A DNA stretch of 64,000 bases from Polytrichum commune (taxonomy: Eukaryota > Streptophyta > Polytrichopsida > Polytrichales > Polytrichaceae): contig OX485804.1 in the NCBI GenBank assembly GCA_950295325.1, positions 4,280,001 through 4,344,000 of the forward strand, given 5' to 3'. Position 1 is the stretch's first letter; every line of letters starts with the position of its first letter. The notes under the pieces were generated by a model. It saw only the letters and a program-made list of their open reading frames with translations, was not told where the DNA came from and made no database searches. The position numbers and the translations under genes were made by a program. Shown in pieces: positions 38,401 through 49,936 of the stretch.

Positions 38401-39540
38401 GAAGTGACCATGAGGTTGCCACTATGTACTTCTAAACCTAATGCCCATGTGGTAACTGCAACCTTTTCTAAACCTATTGCAATCTTGAGGGTTACATGCA
38501 TGTGTGTGTGTGTGTGTGTGTGTGTGTATTGGGCATTGAAATAAGTGCAAGTCACATTGATAATTAGCATCATGGTTACAACACAGTTACAACCCATGAA
38601 ATAGGATTTTTCCACTTGTGAGGTTGATGTTTTATAGTTTTATGTGATATCAAAGGAGATGACCTCCAACATCAACATGTCATTGAAGGGCTCAAAACTA
38701 TGGAATGACATGGCATGGATGAAGATGCTAGTATATTAAGATGTTGTATTTGACAAGTTGAAATTGATTTGCTATGACTACTTAATACACAATAGGCCAA
38801 GGATGAACCACCACCTATCAAAGTGGATTCTTCCTTAACACTATGGAATGAGCCGTTTTGTGGGGTCATCTTAACGCTTGCTATGACTTCTAGATTTCCA
38901 TGTCATCAATTGCCAAATTATGGTGTTGCTTGTTCACACATTACAAGATAGAATGGGAACACCCACAATCTATTCTATTGTATGATAGAATTGACAAAAT
39001 GTGCACATGACCCATCACGACACAACTAACTTGCTTGAACTCTATTCGCTTTTAAACATGTCTATATTCAACATTTTTCTGTACGTGACACAACTATTAG
39101 ACCATTCAATAATTGTAGGCCACATCATCTATGGTACCATTCGTATGTTTGTACTTGCTCCACCTTGCGTAAGAAGTTAGTCTATCGAAACGTATGTATC
39201 CAATGGTTCACCTATGAACATGGCGTTCTCACATGTTTTCTTTGAAATCATTTTTGTTTCCATTGCCCACTAGGTAACATGCACACGGTTGGCCCATGTT
39301 GTACATGCACACGGCACTACATGTCCACATAAATTATGAATTGACAAGATGTGTAGACAAATCTAACCAACAAGTTTCTAGTGCCTTTTGGATCTTACGT
39401 TGGTGACGTCTCTAAGTGCTCTTCTAATTTGGGCAAGCATCGTGTGTTTATGTGTATTGGTGGATGATAAATAAGTGGGTGGGATGTGGACGGTTAGTCG
39501 GTTGGTTGGTCGGCCAATCAATAAAGAAATGGACACCTTA
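35421..39540. other. Gene-poor intergenic DNA
   Basis: No gene is supported. The first few hundred bases are probably the 3' UTR of the upstream gene. At 38501-38527 there is a (TG)n microsatellite. All open frames are under 95 codons with no domain. Base composition is AT-rich throughout. Confidence 0.5.
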
Positions 39541-39886
39541 GGGCCGGTTCACACTATGCCCAAGTTGAGAGGAGAAGCCTTTGGGCTGAAAAAGTATATT
39601 AAAATAATTCACTGTCATATTTTGAATATTTTAATGGAAAAAAAGTTCGGCCTCTCGACGGAAGTTTGGGTCGAGCATTTTGCTCGACCCAAACTTTGCT
39701 TGAGAGGCCGAACTCTCGGCGCCATAACTTCCTAAAAGTGCTGCCACCTAGGCGCTTTTGGAGGCGACGTTCTTTGGACTTTGGCCTCTAGTGTGAAGGC
39801 CGAGAGGACGGACTTTGGACATTTCTGCATTTTCATTGGTCCAAACGCTTCTCCTCTCGAAGTTTGGCCATAGTGTGAACCGGCCC
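39541..39886. mobile_element. PIF/Harbinger-like MITE
   Basis: The 346-bp element starts GGGCCGGTTCACACTATG and ends CATAGTGTGAACCGGCCC. It is flanked on both sides by TTA (39538-39540 and 39887-39889). The inverted repeat continues inward with 'aagttgagaggagaagc' against 'gcttctcctctcgaag'. Its GGGCCGnTT..ACAC ends resemble those of the MITE at 8639, so the two are probably related families. A second internal palindrome ('cggcctctcgacggaag' region) lies near 39650-39715. Confidence 0.88.
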
Positions 39887-40239
39887 TTAATATTAGCTGG
39901 TACCATACCACACATGTTGCTCACTAGAGTGGTAAGCAATTTAATTGGTTGTTTGAATAGATGATAATGATACATGGAACTTTAAGTGGATACAAGACAT
40001 GGGAATGAGCACTTGTCATACCAAATCATCTACTTCAATAAACGTCTCTAAACATTGATGTGTGTATATAAGGAAGAAACATGGGTAAAGGGGAGGGGAA
40101 GTGTGTTGTGAGGGAGGTGACTCATTAAATCCCCAAGTTTCTCTCATAAATTGAAGGGTTCCCTCGTCTTTGGAATTTTAACAACTCCACTTTGAAAGAA
40201 AGTTTGATGATTGAGCTCACACCTTTTCCCATTATAAGA

Positions 40240-41973
40240 ATGCCCTAGGAGGGGAGGAGGTTTCATTCGGCACAACGTTCCATGAAATTATCTCATCTCG
40301 TTCTTTAACATGGATTCTCTTTAGGAGCTCTTTGAGGACCATTGGGGGGATATGCAAGCAAAAAATATGTTACATGAGCACTACGACGGTGAGTCATAGG
40401 AGAAAAGAATTTCCCATTGATCATTTAATGCATGTTTGTCTCAAGGTGTGCCTTTACATTTGATATAGGATGGTAGAAGATTGCATGCAATAAGCAATAG
40501 AAAAAGTCTTGCTTCTTATGATGTATTGATTTTTTTTTCTAAATGCTCATGACTTAGGTGAGCTATGTTATTTTGTGGGCCTTGATTAATAAACTTGCTA
40601 TGAGTTCACATATAAACTTGCAATTATGATCAAGGTGAAGCATCCCTAATCCACACCAACATTAGAGGTTGGCTCCCTCCCACGGGTAGATCACTCAGTG
40701 CATTTTAAAAACGACGTGCGGCATAATATAGAGAGGATTAAAATCATTTGAAATAAAAATTATAAAGGAATTCCAAATAATAAAGGGGCCATTAAATGTA
40801 GACAATCCCATTATAAGTAAGTTAGATGAACATAAAACGTGCGCCATTATTTTTTTGTAAAATTAATATAGGGGCTGAAGATAAGGATCCTAGAAGGTAT
40901 GTTTAGTATGGTATATAAATGGGTTTAGGACTCACGGGGATGGATGATAATTGGGATTTCTGTCTGTCCACAATTACTTAAAAGGAATATAGAGTACAAA
41001 AAATTGCAGTGACTTGGACAATATAAGCAATGGAAGGGTGCAAACAATTGGGCCATTTTTGAAATTTAAGTAATTATAGGGAGGCTTTAATTCAACCCTT
41101 GAAGGTAAATAGCCCCAAAACAAAAAACCCCTAGTCGCACGTGGTGCACAAAAATACCTTAGAGTGATCTACCCGTGCTCCCTCCCTTAAATTATGCGGG
41201 ACTATATAATATGAAGACCCTCAAGGTAGGAAATTATTTGATGGCGTGAGAAAAATGTTGCATACAAACGTATCCTTCATCCATCCAATTTAAGATAACA
41301 CCCCCTAGGTTTGTACTTAATTAACCTTAAATGGGCTTTGGTGAACTAATGTAAGGTTCAAGGCTTATTTGAATGTCAGATTGTTTACTAACAAAATGGA
41401 CTTCGAACTACATACCATTTCATTGAATTGAATGGGATGTTCACTTTGTGCACACAATATCTCCCCTCTCACCCTTCATAACAATACTAAGCAAGCCTAC
41501 ATGTGCTATTCTATTCATAGTAAGATGTGAGCTATGTCAAGGAAGTAATGGTCATAAATTCAACACGATTTTGCAAACATGCTAGCACAATGCAAGGATT
41601 GTTCTCTTGTAAAGGTTGCGAGTGTTATTTATTTATTTTCTCAATTTGAGTGGTGTGTAGTTAGGTGAGGATCAAAGAACAAACACCATAGGAACAAATG
41701 TTTGAAAGAGATTGGACTACATCATCAACTTTTGTTAACTGGTCCACACTCAACATTGAACACAATTGAGAGAAGATATAGTTAGTTGAAAATCAACAAA
41801 CATGCAATTACGATAACCATAGCTAAATCAAGGGAGGTCTAATTTTCAATCTGATTCTTGTTGATGCTTCATCACAAACTTGTTGTCGCAACACAAGTTT
41901 TGTAGCATTAATGTAATTCGTAGAAGCTGTAGAACATGAAAAATAAACCAAATAACACCCACGTGATACCTTG
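40240..41973 (+). repeat. Dispersed repeat family R3, copy 1 (interrupted)
   Basis: This copy runs parallel to 56157-57375 with high similarity. Shared landmarks are 'ctaggaggggaggaggttt', 'ggcacaacgttcca', 'aaaaatatgttacatgagca', 'agaagattgcatgcaataag', 'gatggcgtgagaaa', 'tccttcatccatccaattt' and 'attgaacacaattgaga'. It is longer than copy 2 because a separate element (40682-41176) has inserted. I see no ORF, so the parent transposon class is unknown. Confidence 0.88.
40682..41176. mobile_element. Mutator-type (MULE) MITE inserted in repeat R3
   Basis: The 495-bp insert starts ACGGGTAGATCACTCAGTGC and ends AGAGTGATCTACCCGT, so its ends are inverted repeats. The similarity extends about 45 bp inward ('gacgtgcggc' against 'gtcgcacgtgg'). 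It is flanked by the perfect 10-bp direct repeat GCTCCCTCCC (40672-40681 and 41177-41186). A 9-11 bp duplication with TIRs is typical of Mutator-like elements. The related copy at 56157-57375 lacks the insert and gives a natural empty site. Confidence 0.88.
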
Positions 41974-42156
41974 CATGGTCCTATATATTAACAAGGAGAC
42001 CGTGCCACTTAAGTAAGGTTATATTTTAGCACCAAAAACAAAGAAAAAAAGAAGAGAAAACAAAGAGGACTCAAGCAAAGTTGAATGAGGTCACGTGGAG
42101 AAGGTAAAAGATCGAAGTGAGTAGATGTGCTTTCCCCACACACACAAGTTGTTGAG

Positions 42157-42999
42157 GGGCCACTTGATACACAAGCCAAGAGCCATGACCATAAAATTGT
42201 GAGAGCCCAGAAGAAGTGTCCAAAGGCCGTCCCAAAACTCTTTCAAAATTATGTAGTGCGCTCATGGGTCCTCAAGTGTAGTATGAAGTCATGTTTGATT
42301 GGGACCCCTCAATCAAATGCTATTTCAATAAATTTTGTATTTGTGTGGGGTCTTCACACATGATAGAATATAATAAATCAACGGTTGTGAGTTTCTGAAG
42401 TGGCATGGTCTCATGGTTTTGTGTTAGGCCTACCTCCAAGAGGTGGTTTTGAAAATAATTCAAGTGATCATGAAACATGGTCCATTTGATGTCATGAAGG
42501 AATCCACGTAGACTAAATGCATCCATTTTGCATTCACTTAGGGCCACTTCACACACGAGCCAAGAGCCACGACCATGAAATTGTGAGAGCCCCCAAAAAA
42601 GTGTCCAAAGGTTGTCCCAACACACTGCCAAAATCATGTTGTGTGGTCTCAAGTGTAGTGTGAAGTCATATGTGACTCGGCCTCAACCAAATGCTATTTC
42701 AAAGAATTTTTATTCATGCGGATCCTCACACATGATAAAACAAGAAAACGGTAGAACCGTGAGGCTCTGTCCTTTATTATGATAGACTACAAGTGTAGTT
42801 GTCCACTTTGCTCATGCCAATTCATGGCTATTCACTATACCAAACCTTTCTTGGATTTTGTGCACCTTCTTCTCAAATACAGGTCGAGGATCGAAGCTAC
42901 TCATTTATAACCCAAAATTTTTAAAATAAATAATCAAGAACTACTGAAATAACCATAGTTAACTAGATTTCTTTCAATGCATTTTAGGGAGCACTTATA

Positions 43000-43043
<44 letters not shown>

Positions 43044-43596
43044 ACTATAGTTAACATCCACATTACATAAAGTGGACCAAAAATAACAAGAACAAGTAAC
43101 GTCCAAGTGTGAACACAAAGTGGTTAGGAAATTTGCTCTTGAAACGAAGAAGTTGATGCATAGTCTCTGTCCTATAGACAGAGCCAATAAAATAAATCAA
43201 CGGTTGTGAGCGTTGGGAGTGCCAAGGTATCCCGGTTTTGTGTTAGACCTACCTCCAAGAGGTGGTTTTTGAAAATAGTCCAAGTGACCATGAAGCATGA
43301 TCCATTCGATGCCATGTAGACTTTACATCCATCTTGCATTCACATACTTCATTGGTCCCTCAAGCGTAGTGTGATGTGAAGCGAACTTGGACCGGCCCCG
43401 CCTTTTCCACCAATGAGAGTGCTTCAAGTGTAATGGTCACGGGCTATCAGTCTCTTGTGTGAAGTGGCCTTTACTCCCTTGGTCCCTCAAGCGTAGTGTG
43501 ATGTGAAGCGAACTTAACCGGCTCCGCCTTTTCCACCAATGAGAGTCCTTGAAGTGCAACGGTCACGGGTCCTCAGTCTCGTGCGTGAAGTGGCCC
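42157..43596. mobile_element. Nested, duplicated MITE cluster with GGGCCACTTCACAC ends
   Basis: Left-end text 'ggggccacttgatacacaagcc' (42157) and GGGCCACTTCACACACGAG (42541, preceded by TTA) face right ends 'tctcttgtgtgaagtggcct' (43470, followed by TTA) and CTCGTGCGTGAAGTGGCCC (43596). An adjoining module containing 'aaatcaacggttgtgag' and 'acctacctccaagaggtgg' also occurs twice (42372-42540 and 43192-43345). The last 125 bp, with 'ggtccctcaagcgtagtgtg', is tandemly duplicated (about 43350-43470 and 43476-43596). The TTA flanks and GGGCC ends suggest PIF/Harbinger relatives that inserted and duplicated repeatedly. A TA-rich microsatellite lies at 42996-43045. Confidence 0.65.
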
Positions 43597-45289
43597 TGAG
43601 AAGCAGCTACAGATTATTGATCATGAATTATCAGCTACATATGATGATTCAACGAATACATATTTGTCGGAGGAAAATCCATCTTTAGCTATACCGATCA
43701 ACTCCACAGACTTCACACATTGCACAAGGTATCATCCAAGGAAGCCGCCACCCTCGGATCCCCCCATTCGCGAATCGCAAGCTTCCCGGCCGCTCTGGAC
43801 AGAGTCATTGCAACGATATGGCTCACGAATATTGATGTGGAGGTCAAAAATAAGCCAAAGGCAATTGTATTATTGTACAGCCAGATCCTCAACCCTGCCC
43901 TTCCATCGCATCGCACCCCAAAAGTGGCCACTGCACAATCTGGCATGCGTCTGTCGCATTATCTTAAAGGTGCAGAATACCACTGTATCATTCCCAATTA
44001 GTTCCCCTAACCCATTCAAAAGAGAGAGTAAATGCTAGTCGAGAGTACTCGAGAAGATTGATTGTTTTTTACTTAAGTACTTATATTGATACTTACTGGA
44101 GATGGGCCCATGGTTTCTGTTGTGCGTGGCATTCAAGGGTGGGGCGGCTCCGGTCGCATGATTGTTACGGAATCTAAGCTTAATGTTTCTTCCGATCGTC
44201 GAGTGCGGGTCACAGTACTGATGAGCGATGTGTGGTGGTGATCGAGTAACTCGGTGATTACTGCTGCAATCTGCTTTCACTTGGTGCCAATTACTATCTT
44301 ATGAAGTGTTAGGATTTGGTTGTAAACTGAGTTGGATTGGAGCCTGAAGTTAAGTAGTTAACCCTGTTTGTAAAATTAGTACCTCTGGAACCTCCGATGT
44401 GGATCTTTTGGAGAGGAGAGGATATTATCTGCAGGATATTCCAAGTCCTGGACTCACCATAGGTCCCAGCTGAGAATGGACATCATCTCATAAGTAAGTA
44501 ATTTGCCCAAAAAGTCTTGTTGATGTTTGAACTGCTGAGCAGAGTGGCTTTCCCCTAACCAAGGTGAGTCAATGCGGCAGTAAGTAACAAGTTGAGAATA
44601 ATCTCGGAGGCTGCAGGGTTAATAACTTAACTTAACTCGCAAGAAATTATCCTGCTCCAATCCGGAGCGAAAGCTTGTAACACATCTACACGGCATCTTC
44701 TTGCAGCGTCGGCCGGTCGGCAGTCAACCTTGGGACCACGCCCTCACGAGCCTCTGGGCACTTTCTTCTTTCTCGCAGATCAGAAGCAAAGAACAGGGGA
44801 AAAAAAAAAAAAAAAAAAAAAAAACTCGAGAGGAGCGAGATGCCGTATGTTATGACGATGATGATGATGTTTATGTAAGGAATGTGGGAATGAATGAATG
44901 AGGAGAGCCTGCTCCAGGTGGCCCCATTTGCATTTGCACTCATCAGCTTAGAGGGGGGCTAAGCTCAATCAATCGAGTTTCATCCCATCGTGAAAGGAAA
45001 AAGGCATCATCGGAGCTGAAGGGAAAGGGAAAGGGAAAGGGAGGGGGAAATAACTTAGAGGTGATGAGCATGATTGTTAGTGTGGGGGAATGATGCCATT
45101 GCTGCTCCTAATCTTGGAAGGTTGATTGGTGAGGATGTCGGTTCGGGTGCCGTGCATTGGGATAATCAGCCTGGACGGAGGGTTCGAGTACAAGCAACAG
45201 GAGGTGAGGGAGCGTATAGGAGGGCAACAACATAAGAGGGAGAATACTAATCCTGCGTTGGGAGTTCGGAGGCCTCCGGGCGGAGGGAA
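43597..45289. other. Spacer upstream of the purple acid phosphatase gene
   Basis: GC content is higher than in the preceding 8 kb. Overlapping open frames of 77-124 codons at 43664-44038 on both strands show no recognised domain. A run of 25 A residues lies at 44800-44824. From 45010 to 45050 there is a purine-rich 'gggaaaggga' run. The promoter and 5' UTR of the phosphatase gene probably lie here, but I can point to no specific element. Confidence 0.4.
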
Positions 45290-48200
45290 ATGGGGATGGG
45301 GATGGCAGCAGCAACGGACGTCGGTGTGGCATTCCGGTATGTTGTTCTTGCAGCAACTATGGTGCTTGTGGCGGGGATCCCTACCACGCTGGACGGTCCG
45401 TTCGCGCCTACGACGGTTGCGTTTAATCCGTCCCTGAGGCAAGGGAGCAGTGACTTGCCCCCCACCGATCCCAGGCTCGTCAAGATCACGTTGGGTAACC
45501 AGCCCGAGCAGATTTCTTTGGCTCTCTCCAATCCGGACGCCATCTGGGTCACCTGGATCACAGGTATAAAAAATCCCACCAACACAAATTCTCTCTGGGC
45601 CGTTTCTCTTCAGACTCATTCTCTTGCATATATGTTTCGTGGTAATGAATCTTGTCGCAAAAAATCTTAGGATTTCTTCATCCTTGTGTGTGCATTGTTC
45701 CTGCAAAGCGCCGAAATGGTGCAAGAAGTCGTTCTCTCACATGCTTCGTGGTGATGAAATCTTCCTGTCGTGGCTACCCGGATTTCTTGGTGAGGATTTC
45801 ATCATTTCTTCTGCCGAAATGCCGCAGAGACTCATCCTCGCATGTTTCGTGGTGATGAATGTTCTTGCGTGGGTACCCAAATTTTTTAGAGATGGAATTT
45901 CTTCAATTCTCCTGCCGGAATGCCACTGAAACGCATTCTCTCGCATGTTTCGTGGTGATGAACCTTGTCGTGGGTAGGAACCAAACTGCGCGGCACTTGG
46001 TTGGCGTTTCGTCATCCTTGTGTGTACATACTTCCTTCCTGCAGAACGCTGCAGAAATTATCTTCTCGACTGCGTTGTGTTGTGGTGGCATATCAGGGGT
46101 TTTCGAAACTGCTTGCTACTTGGGTAACTCTGGTGTAATATTCTTCCGGCTGAAGATTGCCACAAAAATCATCTCGTCGAGTAGTTCATTGAAGAATTTC
46201 TCTGGTGGCAAGCATGTTCCGGGAACGAGGAGGTTGATGCCGAATGTTAATGTTCATGTGGCAGGTGACGCACAGATCGGCAATGTGGTGGCACCGCTGG
46301 ATCCCACGACGGTGGGCAGTGTGGTGCGCTACGGCACCGTGTCTGGCAATTACACATATGAATCTTTACCCGGGACATCGCTGGTATATTCCCAGCTTTA
46401 CAACTTTACCGGCCTCCTCAACTACACATCCGGCATCATCCACCACGTCCAACTCACCGGTTAGCAGCATCCCAATGTCTCTATCAATTTCAGGGTTACC
46501 AATTCTCCGTGTAAACACTCTTCTGTTGGGTATTCGCCAATCTTCACACACAAATGTGTAAATTTTTTGAGTCGTGTATTTGCTATTCGTCTTCAGGTTT
46601 GCTGCCGAGCACTCAATATTTTTACATATGTGGAGACCCCGCATCGAACGTGTTCAGCGAAGAGCACAACTTCACCACTCTCCCTCTGCCGAGCCCTATT
46701 GCTTACCCCGCCCGCATTGCAGTGGTCGGAGACTTAGGGCTTACATACAACTCCACCTCCACTATTGACCATGTCATTCAGAATGACCCTACCATGTTGG
46801 TCATGATTGGGGACTTGAGTTATGCGAATCAGTACTTGACAACCGGTGAAAGTGCCTCTTGCTACTCTTGCGCCTTTCCCACTGCTCCTACCCGAGAAAC
46901 CTTCCAACCTCACTGGGACAACTGGGGCAGGTGAGCAACCCCCCCTCCCTCTCCTCCTGCTGCAAATTTCGTCGTAACAGGACACAAATCCTTCAGATGA
47001 AAGTGGACATTTTTGGCCTTCCACTTAAACTTCCAATTTTTGTCCCCAGTTTCTCATAAACTGGAGTCTGGATGAGAGCAAAAGGAGAAAGTGATTTCAG
47101 TGAAAGCATGAGGTTGTCATCGTGTTGTCCTTTGTTTCTCAGAAACTGAACTCTGGATTTAGGGTAGAAACTCTGAATGAGCAAGTGATTTCAGTGTAGT
47201 GGGTGTTTGCAACATGAAGTTGTCTTTATGTTGGGTCATACCTTCACGGTCAGTGTTGCTGATATCTCATTGTAGAGGATATAATTCTTCACATGTACTG
47301 GGTTTTTTTCTGGCCTTCCGCTCGATTTGGGTCCCCCTGTTTCGCAGAAACTGGGGTCTGGAAAAGAGCACAATGAGCTGGTGATTTGAGTGAAGTCAGT
47401 CGGTGTTGCAATATGAAGTTTTCATTGTGCAGGGTGGTACCTTAACTGCCAGAACTGCTGATATCTCATTGTAGAGGACACAAGTCCTTCATATGAAATG
47501 GATTTTTTGGGCTTCATGGTTTCCTTCCATCCAATTTGGGCGTCCTCTGTTCCTCAAAAACTGGGCTCGGGAAGAGAGCACAATGAGCAAGTGATTGAAG
47601 TGAAGTCAGTCGGTGTTTGCAACATGAAGTTGTCGTTATGTGAGGTCATACCTTCATGACCAGAATTTCTTCTATGTCATTGTAGAGGACAATATCCTTC
47701 ACATGAAATAGTCTTTTCGGGCCTTCCACTGAATTTTGGGGTCCCTGATTCTCAGAAGCTGAACTCTGGAAGAGCATAATGAGAGTGATTTTAGTGATGA
47801 CAACTGTTTATGGCAACTTGAAGTTGTCATTGTATTGTGTCATATGTTCACGGCCAGAATTGCTGATACTTTGGGCTATCTGTGTGTCACAGATTCATGC
47901 AGCCACTGACGTCGAAAATACCCATGATGGTGATTGAAGGTAACCATGAGATTGAGGAACAGGCAGGCGGTTTGAAATTTGTTTCCTACCAATCTCGGTT
48001 CTCCACACCCTCGCAAGAGAGCGGATCCAACACCAGCATGTACTACTCATTCAATGCAGGCGGTATTCACTTTATCATGCTCGGAGGATACATAGATTAC
48101 AATAGGACAGGTGCGACAGACAATCTTTCCAAACTCAAAAAAACGGCATGTGGTTAAAGATAGTTGAACTGGAAATTTATGGTAGCCATCAAGTTGTTAA

Positions 48201-49936
48201 TAGCGTTTCCCATATTGTAGACGAAATTTATTTGGGAATGATTTTTGCAGGTGCACAATATGCTTGGTTGACACAAGATTTAGCAAGCGTCAACCGTCTT
48301 GTGACTCCATGGTTGGTTGCGGCTTTTCACCCTCCATGGTACAACAGCTACAGCTCCCACTACCGAGAGGTCGAGTGCATGAGGCTGGAGATGGAGGATA
48401 TATTGTATCAAAATGGTGTGAATATTGTATTCTCGGGTCATGTAAGCTTCATTCCCTCCATTGTGGCTGTGTTAATTCTAGCAAACTTGTGTGCAACATG
48501 TGTTGGATAGCTCTGGATCATCAATAATGTCACAGCATTCTTAAGCATGTATGAGGACCATTTTCTTAAGAATAAGCACACCTGAAACCAAACAGAATAA
48601 GCGCTGAGCACAGTTTTAATATATTAATATATTAAATTTATGTATTTTTCTCTTTCCAAGATGAAGAGCACTAAAGATCAAGATCAAGATTTCATAGCAC
48701 TAAAGTATGGATCGTTTAATCACCATATACACCATATAAGGGTTTAATGTTCATTTGTAGCCAACCTACAACCAACACCTACATCAGATGTTCAGAAGGT
48801 GTACATCCTCATAGACAGTATGTGCTTATTGTACAAGACTTCTAGGTGCTGGTTTTGGGTATACATGCCTTGTTCTAGCTTCAAGTGTATATCCAAGAAT
48901 CAATGTCCTTGATTACATCCATGAATGCATATTCAAGTGGCAAGCTCTCATTGGTTGACACCTCATTGTTACCTATCTTCAGAGAAAGCCTTCTCCCATC
49001 TACCGAGATTCAGTTTAAAGACCTTGGCTAAAAAGAATCTCCCCGATCGATAATCTCTGAGATGCTTGTCTAGGGAGAACACCTGCTACAACACTCAGGA
49101 ATGCTATGGTAGTGGCTGGAAGCTTACTAATGTAAGCGTAATCAACAGCACTTCTTAAACTCTAGCATTGGGTTGGAAATGGATTGTCTTGACAGGTTCA
49201 TGCGTACGAGCGATCAAATCGGGTTTACAACTACAATTTGGATCCATGTGGGCCCGTGTATGTAGGGGTTGGTGATGGTGGCAACATAGAGCAGATTGAC
49301 ATTTCACATGCTGATGATGTGGGCCAGTGCCCTCGGCCTCAGGATAACACTCCTGAATTTGGCGGTCTTTGTTCTTTCAATTTTACCTCGGGGCCAGCTG
49401 CTGGGAAATTCTGTTGGGACCGACAACCTGACTGGAGTGCATTTCGGGACAGCAGCTTTGGACATGGCATACTGGAGGTAAGTTGGGGGGGGGGGGGGGG
49501 GATGAAAAACTACTCAATATTTGTCACAATATAAGTTAGTCACAATATCACAGATTTTTGGAGGCAAAGTTAATATGTAGAAATAAAATAATGTGTTGAA
49601 ATCACATCAGAATTTTTTATCAAGTTTGTGATAATTACATTACTTTGCTACATTCTTTTATTGTGTGGCACATTACAGTACCACTGTGAAGCAACTTGTT
49701 AACAAGGTCTAATAAGTATGTTATACATCACCCTGTGGAAGTTTGTGATGTTGGAATACTTATGGTGTGTGCAAATCTCAATGCAGGTGATCAACTCTAC
49801 TTATGCACTGTGGACATGGCACCGGAACCAGGACATATACAGTGACCCAGTTGGTGACCAGATTTACATTGTTCGTCAACCTGACACTTGCTCAAGGATT
49901 ATGGCAGGCAGGAAACTTGATATCAAGAAACACTAA
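45290..49936 (+). CDS. PAP15: Purple acid phosphatase, PAP15/phytase-type, 7 exons
   Basis: This is a secreted or vacuolar metallophosphoesterase with a binuclear metal site; the PAP15/PAP23 clade acts on phytate and other phosphomonoesters (family knowledge). My exons are 45290-45563, 46265-46459, 46597-46930, 47893-48110, 48251-48441, 49196-49477 and 49787-49936, giving 547 residues with consistent phases. A hydrophobic signal-like segment lies near residues 14-30. The N-terminal motif IPTTLDGPFAP and SGIIHHVQLTG (fibronectin-like domain) fit the clade. The metal-site motifs are complete: GDLG (201-204), GDLSY (228-232), GNHE (284-287), FHPPWYNSYSSHY (His367) and GHVHAYER (403-410). The C-terminus reads FCWDRQPDWSAFRDSSFGHG, ALWTWHRNQD and GDQIYIVRQPD, as in PAP15. 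Several N-x-S/T sites are present. The ATG could also be read four residues downstream. Introns 1 and 3 carry tandem repeats. Confidence 0.95.
45590..46010 (+). repeat. Four-copy degenerate tandem repeat in phosphatase intron 1
   Basis: The phrase 'catgtttcgtggtgatgaa' (variants at about 45630, 45741, 45840 and 45944) recurs with a unit of about 100-110 bp. Each copy is followed by 'cttgtcgtgggta'-like text and preceded by 'cattctctcg'. The array lies inside intron 1 (45564-46264). Confidence 0.8.
47030..47880 (+). repeat. Tandem repeat of about 200 bp in phosphatase intron 3
   Basis: The phrase 'gaagttgtcattatg' (variants at about 47111, 47214, 47416, 47626 and 47821) recurs about every 200 bp, except for the first, shorter spacing. 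Around it the order 'cttccactnaattttgggtcccc', 'tctcagaaactgnnctctggaagagca', 'gcaagtgatttcagtg' and 'tcataccttcacggccag' is kept. All of it lies within intron 3 (46931-47892), which it nearly fills. Confidence 0.85.
49485..49501 (+). repeat. Run of 17 G immediately inside a phosphatase intron donor
   Basis: The homopolymer starts seven bases into intron 6, after the donor GTAAGTT. It is an uninterrupted G run on the coding strand. Confidence 0.9.

Noticed and set aside
43664-44038. Overlapping frames on both strands, up to 124 codons
   Set aside because: No recognisable motif, no preferred frame and no convincing splice partners. They may be GC-rich chance frames near the phosphatase promoter.
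45077-45724. 215-codon minus-strand frame
   Set aside because: It is the antisense shadow of phosphatase exon 1, which has clear family motifs on the plus strand.
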